Shown here: positions 37,219 to 47,724 of the stretch, one piece after another
Position numbering within the stretch: position 1 is the stretch's first letter
Layout of the letters: every line of letters starts with the position of its first letter
From: Phlebopus portentosus
Lineage: Eukaryota; Basidiomycota; Agaricomycetes; Boletales; Boletinellaceae
Assembly: GCA_037892935.1 (NCBI GenBank)
Contig: JAYXKI010000001.1
Location: forward strand, 3,720,001 to 3,784,000
DNA length: 64,000 nucleotides
Reading direction: 5' to 3'
The notes under the pieces: model-generated
Seen by the model: the letters and a program-made list of their open reading frames with translations, nothing else
What the model was told of the DNA's origin: nothing
Databases searched by the model: none
Position numbers and translations under genes: made by a program

Positions 37219-38875
37219 TCAGCGGCGACCAGCAGCACCGCGATGTTCCTGCTCGTCCTCAGACTCGTCGTCATCCCCATCGGCAGGACAACCACACCCC
37301 GAGATCGACCCGCATTTCCACGCCCACCACTATTTGTCCGTTATGGAGCGAGTTGTGATTTCCCCCGGCCGTTAGCGTCCGTGCGAGCCAATTTTCAACG
37401 GAAAAGGCACAGCGCGGACATCGACCAAAATAGCCATCGTCAAAGAATTTTGATTTGAAGATCGCGCCAATTTGAAATGGTTTATTTTTGGAGCAAAGGG
37501 CACCGCGCGGCAGCATTCCCGACGAGTGAGAAAAAATAGAGACACAAATGAGTTAGCAACGCGAAGGCGCAAGAAATGATCAGAAAAGGATGAGTATATA
37601 AAAATAGGCACGGCCCAATTGACGATGGCGCAAGTGGTTACCAATGGGCCCACTTGACCTTGCTCTCGGCGAGCTCGGACAGCGCTCAATAGTAGTGTCA
37701 TCATCGTTCATGCGGCCGAATGATAATAAAAGGCCGAAAGATCCTCAGATCCTCGTTGCAACAAGCAACAATGTCAGAAAAACAAATGTTCGGAGATAAA
37801 TAATAAACAGAGTTGCGACAGATCTCCGAGGAGGGGATAGAGACAGTGACAGATGTATAAAAATAAAAACAACAAAGAGAAGGAGAGACGCACGTATCCA
37901 TTGAAGAGCCTCCAGGGCCATGGCCCGAAGACGTCCACGTCCTCACGCACGGGCGAGGGGCGGGAACCGCGCCCTGGTAACGACGACGACGAAGAAGTTT
38001 CCCCTACTTCTTCTGGATTTAGATTTCCATAAATCCGCCGCGAACGCGCACCGAGGCGCGAGGCCGGCGCACGTAACAACGGAGCACGCTCTCCGGAAAC
38101 TGTGTTATTCTTAGGTCGGGAACTTGTTATTCTGGGAGGACTAGTAGACGGCACAACGCCTGTTGCGAGCGGTCTTCGCGGTCTAGGACGTTGTCGTTTG
38201 CCCTTCAAAAGTGCAGAGATAGGATATGTGGCCCGGGAGTCGGAGTCGTCGGGTGTGTACCGGAGAGGAGCAGAGATAGAAGAGCATGGGGACGATTCGG
38301 AGTCGACGGAGCCCGTGGAGTTTCTTCTTGGCTGAGAACGGTACGGAGAATGGTGGTGGTGATGCATGCCAGAGGCTATCCGAACGCGAGAGCGGAACCG
38401 GACACGGAAGCTCGGTTTGGGAGGAGGATCTTGTGTCGGATCCCGACTAGGTGATCTCGACATGGAATGCTCAATATAGCTATCCCGCATTGTTGTCGAT
38501 GGCGGGTCTACCACGTGTACTTCTCCTTGGGATGGTAGGTGAAGATGAAGCGCATTATTCGGCGCGATGCCCATAATGTTGATGTCTGACTCTGCTTCTG
38601 GCGGTAAGTTGTATATTAGCTCTGAATGTATCTCGTCGTTGTCTTTGCCCCTGTTTCTGTCGGGAACACTATGTGTTTGATCATTCAAGACATCGTCAAC
38701 ATCACACAGGCTACTTCCATGCGAGCTCTGTTCTGAATAACATAACGGTAGAATTTAAGCTCAGCGGAACAAAAGTCGATCCGGTCAAAAAGGAATAAAC
38801 AAATAAAGACACACCTGCAGTCAAGCCCTGATCATGTCCGTTTACCATGCCAGGCTCAGAACTTCTTCGCTTCAT
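37219..38875 (-). CDS. Unknown basic, Ser/Pro-rich protein with acidic tail exon
   Basis: I do not recognise the family. The start is ATG 38875 (MKRRSSEPGM), and an intron of about 80 nt joins to a large exon (about 37880-38735). That exon is disordered, with HHHHH, ALLKGKRQRPRPRRP and PGRGSRPSPVREDVDVFGPWPWRLFNGY. Past RLFNGY there is a donor (gtgcgt), but the frame also stays open through a hydrophobic stretch (LLFLFLYICHC) to a stop near 37774. A convincing last exon at 37219-37329, following acceptor caaatag, encodes GCGCPADGDDDESEDEQEHR before the stop. The exons between about 37330 and 37870 are not resolved. A membrane protein with a Cys-containing acidic tail is possible. Confidence 0.4.
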
Positions 38876-39687
38876 AATCCACCTTGACCTGCCATGGTAG
38901 ATTGTAGATAACACACAACACGGCCCGAGGGGGCTCGGCGACGACCCGATGTAAAGTAACCCTCTCCTATCCGACGTCGTGGGGTAGTATCACGTGACAT
39001 TCATCTTAACTTTTTTTTAAATATTTGGGTTGGATGACAGAAGGGGCAATAACTTGCCCATTGATAATATATCTTCTTGGCCAGTGAACTTTTCTCGGCG
39101 AAGACATATTACTATCGGGCGACTGTAGTTCAGCAAGGCCAAGTTCACGCATTAGTATTCTCAGTAGAGTTGCGAAGTATTCGACCAAGTGCCATTTAAC
39201 CTCAATCGTCAGGTATGTCATTAAGAGCAAACAACGCAAGGAAAACAATCCGAAAGCAGTGTAGAAATATCAAACAGGAAGGACCTCTTAGAGGGAGCGA
39301 ATACTGAAGTTCTCTTACTTATTTTCGGATTTCTTCATAGGATGCTCATAGGCAGCACTCCGAAGTGGACGAGGAATCACGAAATCATCTTACAACTTTG
39401 AACTACTAATGCGATCTGTTGCATGCCTATTTATTGTACGTCGAAGCAAGCAAAGAGCTGTAATACTGCGCAGCCCTTGCATAGTGCATGTGCATTCATT
39501 AAGAACATTCTCTTGCCCAGTCCTAGATTTTCTGTTGACTATGAACTTAATACTAATAGAAAATGCGCACGTCGCGCGTTGTTTGGCCTGTGTTTACATT
39601 CTTTCCCAATTTAGCAGTGAAATGATCAGCGCCCAAGTTGTCAGACCAAAGCACCGTCACACATCTTGCCACGACCTTCAACCAACG
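38876..39687. other. Divergent intergenic region
   Basis: It separates the unknown protein gene (-) from the E2 gene (+). Open frames on both strands (for example 39006-39248 -, 39409-39807 +) show no recognisable domain and no splice continuity. I see no gene. Confidence 0.4.
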
Positions 39688-40842
39688 ATGAGCAGCATCT
39701 CGGTTAGACGGCTGCAGAAAGAGCTCCGGGAAATCAACAAGGACTGCCCACAAGGTTTATCTCGTTTCGATGGGAATGTTCGATTGAATATCTTGAATTC
39801 ATCTTGATCAGGCATCAAGCTCGTGAAGGCTGATGATTTCGAGACGTGGTATTTGACTCTGGAGGTGCTCGGAGAGAGCTTATACAAGGTGCGTTAGCTG
39901 GCCCGCTTTGTATTATCTAAAGTGCTGAGATGTTGACGCGCTGCATGCGTAGGGCGAGACGTTCATGCTCAAGTTCCGATTTGATGCCCAATACCCGATC
40001 TCGTCCCCAAGCGTGACATTTGTGGCGGACGACAAGCACCAGCCTCCGTTACACTCGGTGCGTAATCTTCAGAGTTATCGTTCTTGTGCACGCAAACTGA
40101 CTTTATTTACTCTTTTGGTTCAGCATGTTTATTCGAATGGACACGTGAGCTTGTGACTCTAAGTTCTGTACACTTCTTTACGACTTACTTGTTATGACTT
40201 GCGATAGATCTGCGCGAATATCCTTGGTGATGGATGGTCACCTGTGCTCAGCGTGAGCGCTGTCTGTATATCGCTACAGAGTATGCTTGCTTCGTCCCGG
40301 GTGAGTTCTCTTCGTGAATATTCTGAATGTTTTCCCCTCTTCTTACTTCTCCCTTACCCCTTTCTTGCCTTCGATTTCGGTTCCGTATCCCGCATTCCGT
40401 GCTCCGTTCCGTGTACGTCCTCAATCATCTTCTCCTTTGCGCTATCAGAAAAAGGAACGGTGAGTGCTTAGATCTAATGCATACGCGTTTCTTCTTGAGT
40501 TCCCTTCATCGGATATTGAAATTGATGCTGGGTATCGTCCCGCAGACCCGAAGGGAACGACCGATACGTGCAGTACGCTCCCGACGACCCGAAGAAGGTG
40601 AGTGCTAGTCATTCACATAATATACCTACTAGTTTTCGCTGATGTTATTGATGTTGATTTTGATGTAGTCGAGGTTTGTGTACGAAGGTTTGCATCTAAT
40701 TCTGGATTTTCAAGAACTTTACTTTGCTGACCTCACTCCCTACACTGTGCATTTCCTAGATGACAGGTAAGCTTTGAATCACATTCAGCTACCATCGAAT
40801 TAGACTAAACAACTCGTTCTTTGTTGTGAATACAGCGTATAG
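39688..40842 (+). CDS. Ubiquitin-conjugating enzyme E2, UBE2W/Ubc16 type
   Basis: E2 of 152 residues; UBE2W-class enzymes transfer ubiquitin to protein N-termini. Ten exons: 39688-39754, 39812-39888, 39953-40057, 40124-40144, 40208-40300, 40449-40459, 40546-40597, 40669-40687, 40760-40766 and 40836-40842, summing to 459 nt in frame. The protein starts MSSISVRRLQKELREI. It shows the UBC-fold LVKADDFETW and LKFRFDAQYPISSPSVTFV, then YSNGHICANILGDGWSP around the catalytic Cys, then SVCISLQSML-like helices. It ends SRFVYEDDSV, the typical UBE2W tail. The motif preceding the active site reads HSHVYSNGHIC, where UBE2W proteins have HPHVYSNGHIC. Three exons are 11, 7 and 7 nt. The family call is firm. 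Confidence 0.9.
40760..40766 (+). other. 7-nt microexon in the E2 gene
   Basis: ATGACAG lies between acceptor cctag and donor gtaagc. It encodes the D-D-S part of the terminal EDDSV when joined to the exon ending GAAG and the last exon CGTATAG. It is needed to reproduce the conserved UBE2W C-terminus. Confidence 0.75.
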
Positions 40843-41426
40843 AATCTGGGAGGTCTCCTAGCTTGTCCCACTCAGAGCTCGTTTGACCGAACACCCATCT
40901 ACCGGACTAGTCTGCGATCTGTCAAGATTGCATGCTTCTTGACGAAGATTTTCCTGCCCGTTTTTTTGGTCGGTTCGTCTACGCATTCAACCTTTCCCGC
41001 CGTTTGTTGCTGCTGTTTTTGATCTGTTGTCTTGTTATCTTGTTACCTTAGTACTTCCATACCAGACAGTATATCTGCAAATCTTGTACTAAATAGATCA
41101 CCATGTCCAAAGATTGTTGTTCAAAAGCTACATTACTTCCAATTCGAGAGCGTTTGTGAGAGCTCGCGGAGTTATACAGGTTTAGCTATTTAAGCTTGCT
41201 CGCCGGTTCTGCGTACATAAATTTCCGAAGATCTCTGAATCAAACCCCAAAACGTTAAGAATAAAAGAGAGGGAAAGCACAGAGTAGAGAGGATTCGCAT
41301 TGGGCGAACGAACGGAAGGAGAAAGAGAATCCAATCAGAAACAGCCAAACAGCATATGAAAACGGGGAGGATATTTGTGAAAACGAAGGAAACGAATCCG
41401 AACGTGAAAGATTACTTTCACGATCG
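40843..41426. other. Convergent intergenic region
   Basis: 3' flanks of the E2 gene (+) and the copper-fist gene (-). T-rich on + to about 41060, A/G-rich thereafter. No gene is seen. Confidence 0.4.
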
Positions 41427-43296
41427 CTAAGGGCGGGCGCAGCACGCCCTCGGTGCGGGAGCATCGTGTACAACAGCTGGAGATCGAGGGGTATCATCTA
41501 GCGACTTTCGAGCAAAGCTTACTGACGGAGATAACCTCGGACCAGCCCTCAAAACACTGGTTTCACGACTATCCTCACCACCATCCTCGGTATCATCTTT
41601 CTCACCATCATCCATGCAGCATCCATCACACATGTCACCACATCCGCATAAATCTTCAGGGCATCTACATCGACCTGCACAGCACTCTTCGAGTTTGGGA
41701 ATGCGGACGAGACCAAAGGCGCGAGGGCGTTCTTCGTCTTCTTTGTCCAAGTTGGCTGAACTCTCACTCATTACTCGAGGACGGTTGAATAGACCCTGAG
41801 GATAGATGGTAACATCTGTTGGATCGAGGCTTGAGCGACTCTTTGCGGGCGGTGCAGGAAGCGAAGCTGCACGGGCATAAAAAGCCGCAAGATAAGACGG
41901 AGTGGGTGATTCCTGAGAAGTCGATGGTACGCCCGGTATACTGCTCAGCGGAGGAAGCTCAATACCACCATCATAATCAACGCAAGTAGAACAATCGTCA
42001 GCACAGTGAGTGTTATGCTGTCCGTGTATCACGGCAGGCACAGTCGAAGGACCCGCCTCGGCAGGATCATCAACCCACGAAGGCCGGGACGTGGGAGCCG
42101 GACCGTGTAATTCGCACCCAGCACATTCGCAGCGAGTACCGCAGCAGCAGTGAGAACCGCCCACGTCGGCGCTCGTGGCATGTGCGTTAGCCAATCCCGT
42201 GCTGACTTCCGTACTCGCAACCACGTTTGAGCTTGCATGAAGAATGGGTGGCGGTGTCGGTGCTGGTATATATGGGTATGAAGATGCGGAAGATGACCAA
42301 GATGTAGTGTGCGTTTCTGGCGGTGCCGGCGCTATTTGGCGGAACACCTTAGGAGTTGCTTTATTTACGTCAGACATATTTCCCTCTGGAGGAACGGGAG
42401 AAGATCGAGGCGACCGTTTTCTCTTCGACGTTCCAGAAGTACGTGATTCTGCCTTCTGATCAATATCAATGTGCACACTGGTACCAGCTTTCTCAGCGGA
42501 TAAGGTTTGGTTCATTTCCTTGTGAACCGTTGGAGCAAATTGAGAAGGAGTCGCAGGAGCACAGCATGCAGCGACAAGCGCCAGAGCGGATAATCCATCA
42601 TTGAATATTGCTGGGTCGACCGGTTTCCTCGGATGGGGTTCTGATCTGATACCTGAATCGACAACTCGAGCGCGACATTTGCAATTGTAGACGTCCTTGC
42701 AATGGCAGGGGTTCAACAGGGCATCCACTATTGCTAATGTTAGCAGATAGAAAGATGGAATGAGTTGTGAGGAGTGGACCTGGCTGCTTAGGCACGTTCG
42801 CCTCCACGGCTGCAGAGCTTGATGCCTTCAAGGCGTCTTTGAGACCGTTCGGAAGAGATGGGATGGTAGGGATGAAGCGCTTCCCTGTTCATCGAGCGCG
42901 TGAGGACTTTTCGCTGGCTGAACTGATCAAGGACGTACCCTGCTTCCTCTTCCCTTCCGCAATCGAGGGAGTTGCGTCCGTACACTTTTCTAAATCACAG
43001 GTACACTTTGCATGGATCCTTCGCGATTGACGTGCCTCCCTACACCTTTCGCACTGCGAGACTGGTCGACCTTTCTTCTTTATTTCATATAGGGGACGAT
43101 CATTGTGATGACAGCTTGAGGAGCGGTGGCCTTTGATGCAAGATTCGCTAAGATTTGTTACGTCGTGAATTCCATGACCATTAGACGACAAGAGAGGCTA
43201 CCGACCATGCATACTTCTTGGAGTTGACGTAGACCTGATGAGACAAGGCTTGTATTCAGCAAAGTGTCCCAGAGAATGGGAAATGGCACATACCAT
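41427..43296 (-). CDS. Copper-fist transcription factor (Mac1/Ace1/Cuf1 family)
   Basis: Zinc/copper-binding DNA-binding regulator of copper (and often iron) homeostasis genes, acting in the nucleus. The first coding exon is just ATG (43294-43296). After a 59-nt intron the 29-nt exon 43206-43234 encodes VYVNSKKYA, then the large exon from 43147 gives CESCIKGHRSSSC, H-x-N-D-R-P, the minor-groove KKGRPVSQC motif and RIHAKCTC. All zinc ligands are intact. Further on come FIPTIPSLPNGLKDALK and three Cys-rich clusters: NPCHCKDVYNCKCR (near 42690), CCCGTRCECAGC (near 42130), and CCAGRCRCPEDLCGCGDMC (near 41650). The last two resemble copper-sensing Cys motifs of Mac1/Cuf1 activators. It ends RACCARP at 41427. 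Whether it responds to copper excess or starvation cannot be told from sequence. Confidence 0.92.
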
Positions 43297-45263
43297 CAGG
43301 CGAGCATAGATCTGAGAGACGGTGAGAGACGGAGGGAGAGACGGAGTAGTGAGTGCGATCAGGCGGTATTTAGAGTAGCTGAAGAAGCCTGTGGATTCAA
43401 AATCGATTTGGTATTGTGTGTGAGTTGTGACGTGTGACGTGTGGACCCTGCTTTACGTCAACTCTGCACGGTCGTAACGGATTTAGCACTGCAGTGCCGC
43501 ACCGCGCTTGCAAAGTCGCGAAACAGTCCAGTCAGCTCGATGTTTGGTGTCATTCAGCCAGTACCAGTATTCACCGATTTTTTTTCACCTATAGAGGTGC
43601 AAAAAAAAGAATGAAACGACTAACTCGTGAGCTTCCGCCTCAGATTGAAAGAAAACAATTGACGCACTTACGACACTGCAGACAGGGGTATTGATGATGT
43701 TAACTCTCGATTTGTTGTTCTGAACCTTGTGGGTGAACAGATTTATCCGATCTTTGCGCGGTTTGTGCGCGAAGGAACGGCCTCCGATGTTCCACGTGTG
43801 CGAGCTGTATATCTCGTCGGAACCGGGGCACTAGTGAGGCATTTAACATACCGAAGCAGCGAATTGGCCTCGTGAACAGCCTTGTTCAGTATGGAATGAC
43901 GAGATGAATTACGGTTCGGTAAAAGGAGTGGGAAGAGAGACGTTTGTGCCATTTGGACATGGTGAGTTCCAGCGCTCCTCGGTAGTCCTGTTGAAGACAA
44001 GAATCTCGATTGCGGTGATCTCTAAGGTTAGCTGAAATCAGCTTCCGCAAGCGCCAATATAAATACAAAGTGGTAGAAGTGCGCCAGGTGATAGCACCTG
44101 ATGTACCCATCTAACATACCCGTGTTTCCGATAGCACCGATAGCATGTAGGTTTGTTGAACACCCAGAAGTGAACTGTCTCCACTTGAATTGTAAGGTCG
44201 AATGACAGCGTAATTTGAGGGTCTTCCCGCCGCTAATATGACCTAGGGTGGTTGATTGAGGCCTTCAGGCACGTCCTTCATCATTACGGTCCCATTCGCC
44301 GCGTTCGCATTGATATCCTCGCCTGGGTAGGTTCAGAATCCGAATCCGAATCTAAAAGCCAAAGCCAACGTCAATTTGCTCCCGGATGGCATTTGCGCTT
44401 GCTCATGTTACCACCCTTTTACCAGATGCTGAGAAGTTCTAGTGGTTCTAACTGACAATTCTCAAGCCATCGACCTCCAGCATTGAAGGGCGACACAACT
44501 TTCTTATGTGTGAAGACAAGGCCACAATCTCTGACCCGCCCAAAATTGTAGTCATCAGCATTTACCAAGATAAAGACTAAAGCATGACATACAACGAAAC
44601 ACTATGACCGAGCATCAGTAGCGCTCATGCAATACCTCGTGACAGGTTCATAGGTGACGCAGACGTAGCATTTCAACATCGCATATACGCTTCATCGGAA
44701 AAAGTGAAAGCAGCGGCCAAAAGACGATGGCAGGAAAGCATGTTCTGATATGTGCCGTAGGGATCAAGCAGCTTATATACCAGTCCCAGTCACTTGGAGA
44801 TCAGCTTCGCACGTTCCATGCACGAAGAAACGCCGAGGAAAAATATTGTCGGTGAACACGTCGGACATTCAGAGGACCGAAGATGCAACCTTATCGACTT
44901 ATTGAAAAGTTAATAAAAAAAACACAAGATAATACCGCGTCTACCGACCAAGGCCCTTTTTGCTTTGCAGTGAACGAGTACTAAACGTGTTGAGCCAATT
45001 ACGCTCCTCAGCTTGAGAGATCGACGTTTATCCACATATAGAAAGTAAGTCTCACGCATAATAAAATGAGCATGATTGGACTTTGGGGAGAGGATTGATC
45101 CGGGCAATTCCGGCCCCGGTGCATCGGTCTTGTTTTGGCCAGGTCACTCCACTGCGAATCAAAATCGTCACTGTGACCGCGCTTGGTCAGAACTCCTTTG
45201 TGTCCTTCAACTTCCTCCTCGACGGCTCCCTTCTTGTTGTCACCTTAGACGTCGAGCTCAGCG
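43297..45263. other. Gene-poor divergent region between copper-fist and ISA1
   Basis: About 2 kb. It holds the copper-fist promoter at its left end and the ISA1 leader at its right. Short frames at 43743-44110 (-) and 44252-44455 (+, with an alternating Ser/Glu/Lys stretch) have no recognisable domain. I see no gene, but a decayed one cannot be excluded. Confidence 0.4.
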
Positions 45264-46165
45264 ATGATTTCAATGGTACGACGGAGCAGTATGGCGCGAC
45301 TCGGCACCGCAGCGGCGCCTCCTTCGTATGCATATACATCCGCACATACATATAGCCACCTCGCAGCGACGCGCGGTGCAAATGCACGAAATCGCTGGAC
45401 AGGTAGACCTACTTTCCTCGACGCTTTCAGCCCAAGTGGCGTTGCTTTCTATTACGCGCCATCTTCTTCCTTTGCGCCTGTCGGACAAGCACCTGTGGCT
45501 TCGACCTCGAAAATGCGCGGAGGGGAGGTGCTAGGGGATCGTCCACCTATGGTTATCCCTGAGGACCCTTCCAGTCCAGGTTTCACGTCGACTTCGACTG
45601 GGAGGGATGGTGCACCTGTGATTTCGCCTGATGCGGCGTCCCCGCAGGTAGCTGCGCGGCCTCCAAAGCCTCCCAAGGCAGAGAAACCGAAACCGCGGTT
45701 AGTAGGTCGAAAAGCGGCTTTAACACTCGTACGTTATGTATTCCTCCTAGCTAAATTGCATTGATTAACACATCAATTTCGGTCCTTTATTGCAGACACC
45801 CGCAGCTGTTTATCGGCTTCGCGCACTCCTCACTGGTCCGCATCCGCAGTTGATTCGCATTGGTGTGCGAAATAAGGGCTGCGCAGGCATGTCGTATCAT
45901 CTCGAATACGTCGACAAGCCCGGTCCTTTCGACGAGATTGTAGAGCAGGATGGCGTCCGTGTACTCATAGACAGCAAGGCTCTATTCTCTATTATTGGGA
46001 GCGAAATGGACTGGGTTGAGGATCGCCTGAGGTGAGCATTACATCACGCATATTCTTTTAGGCGGACGATACTGAACATGATCTTACAGCGCAAAGTTTG
46101 CATTCAAGAATCCTAATGTCAAGGACGCTTGTGGATGCGGGGAGTCATTCAATATCGGGGACTGA
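45264..46165 (+). CDS. ISA1: Mitochondrial A-type Fe-S assembly protein Isa1
   Basis: A-type carrier for late mitochondrial [4Fe-4S] maturation. Three exons (45264-45728, 45796-46031, 46090-46165), about 258 residues. The first roughly 150 residues are Arg/Ser/Ala/Pro-rich and lack acidic residues at the start (MISMVRRSSMARLGTAAA), as expected for a matrix presequence plus linker. The conserved domain starts ALTLTPAAVYRLRALL. It carries the first ligand cysteine in NKGCAGMSYHLEY and the C-terminal pair in DACGCGESFNIGD, so all three Fe-S cysteines are intact. The presequence region is long for the family and might include a proline-rich linker. NFU1 lies 1.6 kb downstream. Confidence 0.93.
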
Positions 46166-46464
46166 TTCTGATTCTTAGACTCATGCATGGATCATCTTGT
46201 GCTCACATGCTTCATGTTACCCTCATATGTTTATTCTGGCAACATCAAATTTGTATCTGTATTATCATCATATCTGGCTAGCATCTAATTAGCTTTTAGA
46301 GATGTATTGCACACCCCATTCAGAGCTCAAATGACAGAGATATCTTTTCCCCGGGATGCATGATTGTCTGGTCCGAGAGAAGCAACGTGTTCGACACTCA
46401 TGATGCAGAGTTCATTCGTACAAAGAGCACAAGGATGGAACCAAAGCAAACGTGCCATCGTGTT

Positions 46465-47296
46465 TCAATTCTCTTTCTTCACTGGATTCTGTCCGTAGTA
46501 GTAGCGTTTACGGCCAATGCCCATGAACCAAGCCAATCTACATATTAAATGAATAGATAAACATTGAAGAGGGTGTAAAGAAAAAATTGGAACGCACCGT
46601 CCGCTCAGAAGTACAATAACGAATGAGATGTTCCCATGTGTTGTTGCGTTCCATGCAAGAGGGTCGTATCGAATCTCGGATGGGAGATTGATGAAGGTTG
46701 CGATTATACTGAATGAAACGATCGACGAGGAACTTCACAGGTGAGGGGTATTCAAAAGCTTACTGGGTAACCTGGAAAATTCCCAATTTTTATGTAAGGG
46801 GTAATGAATTTGTTTTATGATTGGCAACTTACATCGGCAATAGCTAGAGCCGCGAGGCTTGCCCCTAAGATCCTCTCCTGCGCAGCTGGATCATGTGGAA
46901 GAGCATCACGTATTGCTCGAAAGACGAGACTTGAGATCAACCCGAGTAGCAGGTAGCCTTAAATCGCAATCTACAACTTTAATATTTAGCGAACCATTAA
47001 ACGCTCAGGAATCCACTTGCAATTCGTAAGCTGCCAAACGGCCATGCTTGATCGTGGATCCAGGGAATCTTGTAAAGGAGCAGCAGGAGTCGAAGGGATG
47101 AGTTCGTTAAAGAACCACTTTGAACCCGGGAAAAACCAGGCGAGAAGTGCTGGTGTCATCGTTGAAACTGTTGTAGGAGCATAAATATGAGACGGACATG
47201 AATTTGAAGGGTATTGCGGAAGAAATTTGACGCACTGGGCTCGATGTGTAGGTACATAAGCTTATAGAATCTAGGTAGAGCAGGAAAGTCGGACAT
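46465..47296 (-). CDS. Small four-helix membrane protein (DUF7704-like)
   Basis: Integral membrane protein of about 160 residues in a family widespread in Agaricomycetes and, to my memory, catalogued as DUF7704; function unknown. The start is ATG 47296 (MSDFPALPRFYKLMYLHIEP). Conserved pieces are PALLAWFFPGSKWFFNELIP, then SSMAVWQLTN joined to CYLLLGLISSLVFRAI over a GC-AG intron. After those come AAQERILGASLAALAIAD, then IRYDPLAWNATTHGNISFVIVLLSGR, and finally a short exon LAWFMGIGRKRYYGQ. The stop is at 46465-46467. Six exons all keep frame. It is divergent with NFU1 (428 bp between starts). The domain number should be checked; the membrane nature is clear. Confidence 0.75.
46958..47020 (-). 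other. GC-AG intron in the membrane protein gene
   Basis: The donor is gcaagt (consensus apart from the C) and the acceptor is tttaag, 63 nt. It joins ACGAATT to GCTACC, giving TNCYLLLG. No GT donor nearby provides the frame. Confidence 0.7.
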
Positions 47297-47724
47297 TTTG
47301 AACGTAAAGCTTTCGGGATGACTGTGTTGAATGCTACGCGAACGTCGTTTCGTGAGAGTCTGTCCACTCCAAGGAGGATCGACGCGACGCGTCGCGCTTT
47401 GAGCCGGAGCTTGAACTTCGCGGTGCGTCGATTCGAGTTTTTCAATTGTGGTATATTTTCGTCTAAATAACTTAAACAGGACTCAAAAGGATAGTATACT
47501 GTAGGAGAAATCCACTAACTGTGTCCCTTTAGCTGTTCATAACAAAACAAATGTTTTGGCAGATCACTCATTTTTGCGTTTTTATATCTTTTTCACCTTT
47601 CTTGACTAACGATAGGCACGTGATTCACTTGAACTTTGCGGGGCGAATTGTGATTGGACGTTGCTGACTAACATTTGACGAATGGTGATTGGCTAAGTCG
47701 AACACTTTTTCGTCATTGACCATC
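47297..47724. promoter_or_regulatory. Divergent promoter region, membrane protein/NFU1
   Basis: 428 bp between opposing start codons. AT-rich in the middle (about 47440-47620); no TATA box assigned. Confidence 0.4.

Noticed and set aside
47689..47724. Upstream extension of NFU1
   Set aside because: The open frame begins with TTG, not ATG; the first ATG is 47725 and gives a normal presequence.
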